Positions 1-5,978 of a stretch of DNA of 6,724 nt are shown piece after piece. Every line of letters begins with the position of its first letter. Position 1 is the stretch's first letter. Source of the DNA: Spirochaetaceae bacterium (GTDB lineage: Bacteria > Spirochaetota > Spirochaetia > SZUA-6 > Fen-1364); assembly GCA_003170115.1 (NCBI GenBank), contig PMZS01000223.1, positions 1-6,724 of the forward strand, read 5' to 3'. The notes beneath the pieces are model-generated. The model was not told where the DNA came from and made no database searches. It saw nothing but the letters and a program-made list of their open reading frames with translations. The position numbers and the translations under genes were made by a program.

Positions 1-2
1 TG

Positions 3-1145
3 CCGTTCATCACGGCTGACGCCACCGGGCCCAAGCACCTCACCATGACGGTGAACAGGGCGAAGCTGGAAGAGCTCATCGGGCCCATCGTCCAGCGCTG
101 CCGGGGACCGCTGGAGACGGCCATGCGCGACGCGAAGGGCGCTCTTGCCAAGGATGGGGTGCAGTTCAACGAGAACGGCGCCGACATCGACAAGATCATA
201 ATGGTGGGTGGACCCACCCGCATGCCGATCGTCCAGAAGTTCGTGGAGGACTTTTTCGGGAAGAAGATCGAGCGCGGGGTCGATCCCATGGAGTGCGTCG
301 CCATGGGGGCGGCCATCCAGGCAGCGATCATCAAGGGTGAGGTGAAGGATGTGCTGCTCCTCGATGTCACGCCGCTTTCGCTGGGAATCGAGACCCTGGG
401 CGGGGTGAGCACAAAGCTCATCGAGCGCAACACCACGATCCCCACGCGGAAGAGCGAGATCTTCTCCACGGCGGCGGACAACCAGACCGAGGTGACCATC
501 AGGGTTCTCCAGGGCGAGCGGCCCATGGCGAACGACAACGTGGAGCTGGGCAGGTTCAACCTGGTCGGCCTCCCTCCCGCCCCGCGAGGGGTTCCGCAGG
601 TGGAGGTGTCCTTCGACATCGACGCAAACGGCATCGTGAGCGTCGCGGCCAAGGACCTGGGGACCGGCAAGCAGCAATCCATCAAGATCACCGCGCCGAA
701 GAAGCTCTCGAAGGAAGAGATCGAAAAAATGGTCCGGCAGGCGGAGCAGTTCGCATCGGATGACGCGAAGAAGAAGGAAGAGGTGGAGGCAATCAACCAA
801 GCCGACACGCTTGCCTACTCCGTGGAAAAGTCCCTCAAGGACTACGGGGACAAGGTGAGCCAGGCAGAGCGGGCAGACATCGAGGCCAAGCTCAACGACC
901 TGCGCACCGCCATCAAGGAAAAGAACGTGGACCGGATCAAGAAGGCCACCGATGAGCTGACCAAGGCATCGCACAAGCTCGCGGAAGAGGTCTACAAGCA
1001 GTCCGCGGGCAAGCAGGCGGGGGGCGCGCAGCCGGGGCCGGAACAGGGCGCGGGCCCGGCGGGCGGACCGACCGGATCCGAAGGTGACGGGCGCAAGAAA
1101 GACGACGACGTCATCGACGCAGAGTTCCGCGAAGAAAAGAAATAG
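3..1145 (+). CDS. dnaK: Chaperone protein DnaK (Hsp70), 5'-truncated by window edge
   Basis: Cytosolic ATP-dependent Hsp70 chaperone that binds and releases unfolded protein segments with DnaJ and GrpE. The reading frame is open from position 3, so the ATG at 45 is internal; 380 residues are visible and roughly the first 250 are missing. What is seen, in order: the end of the nucleotide-binding domain beginning PFITADATGPKHL, the phosphate-binding segment IIMVGGPTRMP (about 195-227), the interdomain linker DVLLLD (348-365), the beta-sandwich substrate domain with DVTPLSLGIETLGG and VLQGERPMANDN, then the helical lid, a Gly/Pro/Gln-rich flexible tail, and the conserved end DDDVIDAEF. An extra stretch of about 11 residues lies within 135-182 compared with E. 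coli DnaK as I recall it. A dnaJ-like gene follows 46 bp downstream, as expected for a heat-shock unit. Identification is very secure. Confidence 0.98.
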   Translation, partial: PFITADATGPKHLTMTVNRAKLEELIGPIVQRCRGPLETAMRDAKGALAKDGVQFNENGADIDKIIMVGGPTRMPIVQKFVEDFFGKKIERGVDPMECVAMGAAIQAAIIKGEVKDVLLLDVTPLSLGIETLGGVSTKLIERNTTIPTRKSEIFSTAADNQTEVTIRVLQGERPMANDNVELGRFNLVGLPPAPRGVPQVEVSFDIDANGIVSVAAKDLGTGKQQSIKITAPKKLSKEEIEKMVRQAEQFASDDAKKKEEVEAINQADTLAYSVEKSLKDYGDKVSQAERADIEAKLNDLRTAIKEKNVDRIKKATDELTKASHKLAEEVYKQSAGKQAGGAQPGPEQGAGPAGGPTGSEGDGRKKDDDVIDAEFREEKK

Positions 1146-1152
1146 GTGAGAA

Positions 1153-1176
1153 GGGGCCCCGCAGCAACGGGGCCTT
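1153..1176 (+). terminator. GC-rich hairpin between dnaK and dnaJ, possible attenuator or weak terminator
   Basis: A perfect 7-bp stem, GGCCCCG (1155-1161) with CGGGGCC (1168-1174), closes a six-base loop CAGCAA. Two G-T wobble pairs can extend it at the base. It is followed by TTCTTCC, a pyrimidine-rich but not uninterrupted T tract. It lies between the dnaK stop and the dnaJ start, so it may lower dnaJ expression relative to dnaK, or protect the dnaK mRNA 3' end, rather than stop transcription fully. The stem is seen directly; the function is inferred. Confidence 0.5.
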
Positions 1177-1191
1177 CTTCCTGGTGCGACC

Positions 1192-2208
1192 ATGTCGACC
1201 ACACGCGATTACTACGAAATCCTCGGCCTCAAGAAAGGCGCCACGCCGGAAGAGCTGAAGAAGGCCTACCGTGAGCTCGCGCTCCGCACGCATCCCGACC
1301 GGGTCCCTGTGGAGAAGAAAAAGGAAGCCGAGAACAGTTTCAAGGAGATCTCCGAGGCCTACGCGGTGCTCTCGGATCCCCAGAAGCGGGCGCTCTACGA
1401 CCAGTACGGGCACTCGGGGGTCGATCAGAAGTTCCGCCAGGAGGACATCTTCCGCGGGACGGATTTCCGCACCGTCTTCGAGGGGATCCAGGACAATGGG
1501 TTCGGGGGAGGGTTTTTCGAGAACCTGTTCGGCGATCTCGGGTTCGAGATCTTCAACCCGCGCGGGCGGAAGAAGAGACACGGCGCCGGCGCCGAATCCC
1601 CGGGCCGGGACCTCGAGGCGCCGTTCTCCGTGACCCTGGAAGAGGCTTACCGAGGGACGGAAAAGACCGTATCAATCCCGCGTGACGAAGCATGTGCGGC
1701 CTGCGGCGGGAGCGGCGCTGTCGGCAATGCAGCATGCGCGACCTGCGGCGGTGCGGGCCGGGTCCACTCCACCCGCACCCTCTCAGTCTCCGTCCCGCCC
1801 GGAGTCCGGACCGGTTCACGCCTCCGCATGAAGGGTGAAGGAGAGGTGAGCGGCCGCGGCAGGGGAGACTTGTACCTTATCGCGGAGGTGCTCCCCCACG
1901 CGACATTTCAGCGCGACGGCAAAGACCTTGTGACGGAAGTGTCCGCGACGCTGCCGCAGGCGATGCTGGGCGCCGAGCTCAGCGTTCCGACCATGGAGGG
2001 CAGTGTCATGATGCGAGTTCCCGCGGGCACCCAGGGCGGGACGACCTTCCGCCTGAGAGGGAAGGGAATGCCCGACCTGCGCGGCAAGGGCGCGGGTGAC
2101 GAGCTGGTGAAGGTGAACGTGGAAATTCCCCGCAACCTGAGCTCCCGGCAGAAGGAGCTGGTGGAGGAGCTCGCGCGAACCCTGGAGAACGCCCCTACTT
2201 CCCGCTGA
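1192..2208 (+). CDS. dnaJ: DnaJ-like Hsp40 co-chaperone with reduced zinc centre
   Basis: Hsp40 co-chaperone of 338 residues; its J domain stimulates the DnaK ATPase and its C-terminal domains hold clients. The J domain covers about residues 6-72, with the catalytic HPD at 34-36 and the usual YDQYGH end. A Gly/Phe-rich linker follows (about 85-125). The zinc region contains only two CxxC motifs, C168/C171 (CAACGGSG) and C182/C185 (CATCGGAG), where classical DnaJ has four. The C-terminal beta domains contain VPPGVRTGSRLRMKGEGE, GDLYLIAEVLPH, ATLPQAMLGAELSVPTMEG and FRLRGKGMP, all typical. Classical DnaJ is about 375 residues, and the missing zinc repeats account for most of the shortfall. The ATG at 1192 is chosen because the J domain starts just after it; I see no strong ribosome-binding site. 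It is the partner of the upstream dnaK. Whether it is the main DnaJ or a paralogue cannot be told from here. Confidence 0.93.
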   Translation: MSTTRDYYEILGLKKGATPEELKKAYRELALRTHPDRVPVEKKKEAENSFKEISEAYAVLSDPQKRALYDQYGHSGVDQKFRQEDIFRGTDFRTVFEGIQDNGFGGGFFENLFGDLGFEIFNPRGRKKRHGAGAESPGRDLEAPFSVTLEEAYRGTEKTVSIPRDEACAACGGSGAVGNAACATCGGAGRVHSTRTLSVSVPPGVRTGSRLRMKGEGEVSGRGRGDLYLIAEVLPHATFQRDGKDLVTEVSATLPQAMLGAELSVPTMEGSVMMRVPAGTQGGTTFRLRGKGMPDLRGKGAGDELVKVNVEIPRNLSSRQKELVEELARTLENAPTSR

Positions 2209-3964
2209 GTATCCCTTCATAGATCACGAGCTCCGCCCCGTGCAGCGTCACCGTGAAACCGTCCTCGAAGAGCGACATCGCCCCCGGCACCGAGCCGATG
2301 GCCGCAACGTCGGGCGCGACGCCCTGGATCTGCTCCGGACTCAGGTAGGATGACTCTTCCAGGATGATGCCGCGAAGTCCCTTGAGAAGGGGCAGGAAAT
2401 CCGGGGTGAGAAACCGGGCGAGCAGGATTTCCGTGTCGTCGTGCTTCAGCCGCAGCTCCGCGTCAAGCGAATCCTCCACGCGTACGATTTTCCCCGAGCG
2501 CCAGCCGCCGAACCCGCGCTCGCCCTTGGCGAGCACGTTGCCGATGAAATGGACCTTGATCGTGTTCAGCATGATGGGGGAGTGCACCGGCACGCCGGCG
2601 AGGATCACCACCTTGTCCGATCTCTTCACCAATCCCTTCTCCAGTGCCGCCGCCAGGGCATTGTTCACCATCATGTCCGAATTGTCCGCAAGGTCGCAGA
2701 GCAGGGGCTGGACTCCCCAGTACAGGAGGAGCCTTCGCTGCACCGCCTCCGACGGAGTGACGGCGAGGATGGACTGGGAAGGGCGATACTTGCTGATCAG
2801 GCGCGGAGTGTTGCCGTGAAGAGTCGGGGCGATGATCGCCGTGGCATGGATCTCTCGCGCCACCAGGAACGCGCTGCGGGTGACCGCCTGCGCGATATCC
2901 TCCCCGATGTCGTCCAGCCGGAAGAACCGCCGCACCCGCGACTCGTATTCCGGCGAGGCTTCCACGGTGCGGGCGATCGAGTCCATGACCTGCACGGCGG
3001 CCACGGGATATTTCCCGCTGGCCGTCTCCCCGGAAAGCATGACGGAATCGGATCCGTCGAAGATCGCGTTCGCCACGTCGGTCGCTTCGGCCCGTGTCGG
3101 CCGGGGGTTATGTATCATCGAGTCCAGCATCTGGGTGGCGGTGATGACCGACTTGTTCTGGTCGTGGCACTTCAGGATGATTCTCTTCTGCACGAGCGGC
3201 ATTTCCTCCGTGGCAAGCTGCACCCCGAGGTCGCCCCGCGCCACCATGATGCCATCTGCAACACGGATGATCCCGTCGATGTTCGCCACCCCCTCCTGGT
3301 CCTCGATCTTCGCGATGATGTGCATGTGCGAGCCTTCGGCAATGAGGATCTGCCGGATCTCCAGGACGTCCTCGTGCTTGCGGACGAACGAGGCGGCGAC
3401 GAAATCCATATCCTGCCGGACCGCGAATCGAATGTTCTCCACGTCCTTCTCGGTGACGGCGGGAAGCCTGCTCTTGACGCCGATGATGTTCACGTTCTTG
3501 TGGGACCCCAGGGATCCCCCGGTCCGCACCACGCACCGGGTCTCCCTGTTCCGTACCCCGATCACCTCGAGGTCGATCAGACCGTCGGCGATCAGGACGT
3601 GCATGCCGGGCACGGCCTGGTCCGGAAGATCCATGTAGGAAATGCTGATGCGCTCCGCCGTGCACGGCGCGTCGTCCACCGTGAGCACCACGTCGCTGCC
3701 GGTGCGCAGATCCACGGGCCCCTCCCCCGGGACAGCCCCCGTGCGGACCTCGGGTCCCTTGATGTCAATGAGGAGCGCCACGGGAATGCCGGTTGCCCGG
3801 CTGGCCTCGCGCAGCCGCTCGATCATGGCCGCGTGGTACTCGTGCGTACCGTGGGCCATGTTGAACCGCGCCACGTTCATGCCGGCCTGGAGAAGCTGCC
3901 CGAGCACGGCCGGCGCCTCTGTTGCCGGACCGAGAGTGCAGACGATCTTGGTTTTTCGCGTCAT
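2195..3964 (-). CDS. pyk: Pyruvate kinase with extra C-terminal domain
   Basis: Catalyses PEP + ADP to pyruvate + ATP, the last step of glycolysis, in the cytosol. The protein is 589 residues from the ATG at 3964. That start overlaps the upstream gene's stop as ATGA, has AGGAG eight bases before it (3973-3977), and begins MTRKTKIVCTLGPAT as the family does; an upstream in-frame start (4015) would add 17 unrelated residues. Catalytic features: R33/N35 in ARFNMAHG, K69 in DIKGPEVRTG, K219/E221 in AKIEDQEG, the metal ligand D245 in MVARGDLGV, T277 in ATQMLDSM, and the long stretch PTRAEATDVANAIFDGSDSV. The common enzyme ends near 470-480; here about 110 further residues form a domain like the PEP-utilising C-terminal domain of Bacillus-type enzymes, but its phosphohistidine motif is absent. 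Two residues near the potassium site are substituted. It is the second gene of a two-gene operon with a polyol dehydrogenase. Confidence 0.96.
   Translation of the reverse strand: MTRKTKIVCTLGPATEAPAVLGQLLQAGMNVARFNMAHGTHEYHAAMIERLREASRATGIPVALLIDIKGPEVRTGAVPGEGPVDLRTGSDVVLTVDDAPCTAERISISYMDLPDQAVPGMHVLIADGLIDLEVIGVRNRETRCVVRTGGSLGSHKNVNIIGVKSRLPAVTEKDVENIRFAVRQDMDFVAASFVRKHEDVLEIRQILIAEGSHMHIIAKIEDQEGVANIDGIIRVADGIMVARGDLGVQLATEEMPLVQKRIILKCHDQNKSVITATQMLDSMIHNPRPTRAEATDVANAIFDGSDSVMLSGETASGKYPVAAVQVMDSIARTVEASPEYESRVRRFFRLDDIGEDIAQAVTRSAFLVAREIHATAIIAPTLHGNTPRLISKYRPSQSILAVTPSEAVQRRLLLYWGVQPLLCDLADNSDMMVNNALAAALEKGLVKRSDKVVILAGVPVHSPIMLNTIKVHFIGNVLAKGERGFGGWRSGKIVRVEDSLDAELRLKHDDTEILLARFLTPDFLPLLKGLRGIILEESSYLSPEQIQGVAPDVAAIGSVPGAMSLFEDGFTVTLHGAELVIYEGILSGK
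3961..3964 (-). other. ATGA stop/start overlap coupling polyol dehydrogenase and pyk
   Basis: On the minus strand the ATG of pyk (3964-3962) shares two bases with the TGA of the upstream dehydrogenase (3963-3961). The pyk ribosome-binding site (AGGAG, 3973-3977) lies inside the end of the dehydrogenase gene. This arrangement normally means one mRNA and translational coupling. Confidence 0.9.
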
Positions 3965-5184
3965 TTGCGCCACTCCTGCAGCCTTGGTGCGGACTGCTCG
4001 ACGAGCTGGAGACACGACTCCCGTTCAGGCTCCCGCGCATTCTCTCCCCAGAGCCGGCGGAGGAACGTGCGCGGAGATTCCCCGCGCCCCTGTTCCTGTG
4101 ACAGGGCGAACTCCGCGGCTGCCGCCGCGCCCAGAGCGAGGCCCGTCGGCACGATACCGGCCGCAAGGCAGAGCCGCATTGTGCCGAACAGGCGGTCTTC
4201 CCAGCCGAGCTTGCGGGCAGGATCGCGAATGATCCGGTCCACGCGATCGAAAAGCCATGGGTTCACCATGCGCTGCACGAGGTCCTCCGCGTAGGCCCTG
4301 AAGCCGGCCCGCGTGAAAAGGGGGTCGCGGGTGCCGGAGTGCCTGCCGATCAGCGCCGCGCCCGACTCCTCAAGAAAGACCCGGCGGGCCAGCGCCATGA
4401 GACTCGCGTCCTCGCTGATCATGCTCATGACATCGTACCCGCGAAGCCGGGCGATGTAGCCAAGCAGCGCGTGCACGGCATTGTGGCCGTACAGTTTTGC
4501 CTCCTCGAATGGGAGGAGGTCATCCTTTTCCTCGAATACGCGGATCTTCCGTCTGAATCCGGGAAGAGTGATCCGTGAAATAAGAATCCTGTTGAACTCT
4601 TCCACGAGCACGCACTTCTCGAATCCGGGAACCAGGGGAGCAAGTCCCAGTCGCCGCATTTCAACGGGGGAGGACACGACGCCGCTCATCTTGCCGACAA
4701 CGGTGTTGAGGCACTGCAGATCGTCGAACGGCTTTCCCGGGGCGTTCTTCTGAATCTCCTGCGTCAGCCTTTCCGCGGCGAAATTGTTGTTCTCCGCGGT
4801 GTACACGATTCTCTTCCGACCGGGTCGTGCCCCGCGCGAAAGCATGGCCGCAATCGAAGACTCGCCCCCGGACGAATAAAAATCGACGCTTGGGATGGCA
4901 GTGCCCAATTCCTCGGACTCGGCGATGGCCGACACGACTGCGTCCCGGTCCCCGGTCACCCGGGGATTGTACAGCTCGATTGAGCGCAGCCGCCGGGAGA
5001 GGATGCCGGTCTTTCCCGCGATGTTGACCGCGACTTCGTTGCCGGCGGAACGGACCGCATCCACCAATCCCTGGTCAACTTCCGCCACGACAAAGCGGTC
5101 GAAACTCCCTGATTCGACCGCCTCGTAGAGCAGGAGCCCAGTCTGAATGGGTCCGAAGCCGAAACCCACAAAAGTCGCGGACAT
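3961..5184 (-). CDS. Mannitol dehydrogenase / mannitol-1-phosphate 5-dehydrogenase family oxidoreductase
   Basis: A 407-residue NAD(P)-dependent long-chain polyol dehydrogenase, probably cytosolic, interconverting a sugar alcohol (or its phosphate) and the ketose; the exact substrate is not readable from sequence. The N-terminal Rossmann segment is VGFGFGPIQTGLL (residues 6-18). Further on, YTAENNN (128-134) matches the conserved EN segment. The catalytic signature is K230-x4-N235-x2-H238 (KLYGHNAVH), matching the Lys/Asn/His set of polyol-specific long-chain dehydrogenases. FLEESGAALI (270-279), NPWLFDRVDRIIRDPARKL (308-325) and the following EDRL parallel E. coli MtlD EESGAVLI and NPYLKDDVERVGRQPLRKL. 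Length is close to MtlD (382). The start at 5184 has AAGGGAGG seven bases upstream (5192-5199). It overlaps pyk by four bases, which suggests use of a polyol feeding into glycolysis. A distant paralogue with another substrate is possible. Confidence 0.85.
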   Translation of the reverse strand: MSATFVGFGFGPIQTGLLLYEAVESGSFDRFVVAEVDQGLVDAVRSAGNEVAVNIAGKTGILSRRLRSIELYNPRVTGDRDAVVSAIAESEELGTAIPSVDFYSSGGESSIAAMLSRGARPGRKRIVYTAENNNFAAERLTQEIQKNAPGKPFDDLQCLNTVVGKMSGVVSSPVEMRRLGLAPLVPGFEKCVLVEEFNRILISRITLPGFRRKIRVFEEKDDLLPFEEAKLYGHNAVHALLGYIARLRGYDVMSMISEDASLMALARRVFLEESGAALIGRHSGTRDPLFTRAGFRAYAEDLVQRMVNPWLFDRVDRIIRDPARKLGWEDRLFGTMRLCLAAGIVPTGLALGAAAAAEFALSQEQGRGESPRTFLRRLWGENAREPERESCLQLVEQSAPRLQEWRK

Positions 5185-5191
5185 GAATCAG

Positions 5192-5199
5192 CCTCCCTT
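5192..5199 (-). promoter_or_regulatory. Strong ribosome-binding site for the polyol dehydrogenase
   Basis: On the minus strand AAGGGAGG lies seven bases before the ATG at 5184. It fixes the start of the first gene of the operon and matches a near-consensus Shine-Dalgarno sequence. Confidence 0.85.
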
Positions 5200-5227
5200 G
5201 CAGCCAGTGGAAAATACCATGCCACGA

Positions 5228-5272
5228 CCACCCAAGATAGGGGTGTCACCACCCAAGAAGGGGTGTCACCCC
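5228..5272. repeat. Tandem 20/21-bp direct repeats with CACCC/GGGTG inverted blocks
   Basis: Two adjoining units occupy 5228-5248 and 5249-5268. Both begin CCACCCAAGA and end AGGGGTGTCA; the first has one extra base (T at 5238). Each unit is itself an inverted repeat, CACCC then six or seven bases then GGGTG. Immediately after, GGGGTGTCACCCC (5260-5272) is a perfect 13-base palindrome around a central T. The 21-base period equals about two helical turns, which would put both units on one face of the DNA. The cluster lies between divergent genes, about 45-90 bases before the minus-strand start and 90-130 before the plus-strand start. It could be a tandem operator, or a short repetitive palindromic element. 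No transposase or long terminal repeat is seen nearby. Confidence 0.75.
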
Positions 5273-5288
5273 GGCGCGGCTGGCGTGT

Positions 5289-5294
5289 TATAGT
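5289..5294 (+). promoter_or_regulatory. Possible -10 element (TATAGT) upstream of the 5360 gene
   Basis: TATAGT lies in a locally AT-richer spot about 65 bases before the plus-strand start at 5360. No convincing -35 box sits 16-18 bases upstream; that position falls in the palindrome at 5260-5272, so a regulator bound there could replace or block it. This is a weak call. Confidence 0.25.
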
Positions 5295-5344
5295 CTGTGA
5301 TGAGCGGGAGAAGCTGGTGGCACTGGACATCGATGCCGCGCCCG

Positions 5345-5352
5345 GGAGGAGG
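5345..5352 (+). promoter_or_regulatory. Ribosome-binding site for the 5360 gene
   Basis: GGAGGAGG lies seven bases before the ATG at 5360. It favours this start over the in-frame GTG at 5297 and ATG at 5300, which would add a non-conserved leader rich in Trp and Pro. Confidence 0.75.
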
Positions 5353-5359
5353 CAAGGGA

Positions 5360-5916
5360 ATGCGGCAGAAGGTTTCAGACCTGACGCTGGAACAATATCA
5401 CCTTGGCGAGCTGAGCGCCGCGCAGGAGCGCATCGTGCGGGAGGCGCTCGTGAATGACGAAGCCCTGCGCAGCCGGCTCGCCGCGATCCAGAAATCCGAC
5501 GAGGAGATCCGCTCCTCCTATCCCTCCGAGCGCATCGTTCCCCGGATCCGCGCAAGGGTGACGTTCTGCAGCTCCGCTATGCCGCCGGGGACGCAAAATA
5601 TGGAGTGATCTTCTCAATGGACGGCCGGGGCACGTTCACCTGGCACATCCCCGCCGGGTACGCGGGAGGCATACGCACGGCGCCTCCGCTGGATCCAAAG
5701 GGGCCAGTTGTTCTTCCGTCGGCGTACGAGCTGGACGATGCGCCCGGGTTCGAGCGGTTCTTCCTTGTTTTTGCCGCGGCTCCGTTCGATGTATCCGATG
5801 TCGAGAGTGCCGCTCGATCCGCCGGAAGCGGATTGGGGACCGCGGCTGACCGCGGCGTGCTCTTGCTCCCGCGCGGCCTGGGGCAGCTCTCACTGCGGGT
5901 GAAAAAGCAGGGGTGA
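5360..5916 (+). pseudogene. Frameshifted anti-sigma-like / surface-regulator gene lacking its middle
   Basis: Two open frames look like parts of one gene. The first starts at ATG 5360 and reads MRQKVSDLTLEQYHLGELSA followed by a helical, charged stretch up to PRIRAR (about 65 residues), then a short non-conserved tail to a TGA at 5606-5608. This N-terminal pattern resembles short anti-sigma-like or zf-HC2-like leader segments, but without Cys/His ligands. The second frame is open from 5458 but becomes protein-like at about 5551 with KGDVLQLRYAAGDAKYGVIF, then SMDGRGTFTWHIP, LPSAYELDDAPGFERFFLVF and a stop at 5914-5916 (about 120 residues). From memory, bacterial proteins join these two parts through a membrane helix and linker; neither frame contains one here. 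I infer a deletion plus frameshift near 5550-5557. Function is not recognised; a role in envelope signalling is only a guess. Alternatives are two small genes (a second start could be ATG 5617 with GGAG at 5602) or an assembly error. Confidence 0.6.
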
Positions 5917-5978
5917 ATGGAATGATTCATAACGTAAAATTAGCTTTCCGCCCAATTTTCGAGGAAGTACTTTAGGGT
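5917..5978 (+). promoter_or_regulatory. AT-richer gap before the HtrA-like gene, possible promoter
   Basis: These 62 bases carry no gene and are clearly lower in GC than their surroundings. TAAAAT (5935-5940) could serve as a -10 box, but no good -35 is seen at the right spacing. GAGGAAG (5961-5967) is a possible Shine-Dalgarno sequence for the downstream GTG start, though rather distant. The stop TAG at 5973-5975 closes the protease frame just before its first usable start. Confidence 0.3.

Noticed and set aside
1111..1581. Minus-strand open frame opposite the dnaK end and dnaJ start
   Set aside because: It overlaps two secure genes, has no ribosome-binding site I can see and no recognisable domain.
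3965..4015. Longer pyruvate kinase start at 4015
   Set aside because: The extra 17 residues are simply the dehydrogenase gene read in another frame; the start at 3964 has the better ribosome-binding site and the family-typical N terminus.
2441..4294. A 617-codon open frame on the plus strand opposite pyk
   Set aside because: It is antisense to the well-supported pyruvate kinase and the end of the dehydrogenase, rich in His, Arg, Asp and Pro with no recognisable domain. Long empty antisense frames are common in GC-rich genes.
5228..5268. The tandem repeats as a CRISPR array
   Set aside because: There are only two units, they adjoin without spacers, and no cas gene is present.
5228..5272. The repeats as insertion sequence ends
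   Set aside because: No transposase, no matching terminal repeat at a distance and no target duplication are visible in the window.
5577..5930. Minus-strand open frame opposite the broken regulator-like gene
   Set aside because: The plus-strand frame has ordered protein-like content (AYELDDAPGFERFFLVF), while this product shows no domain.
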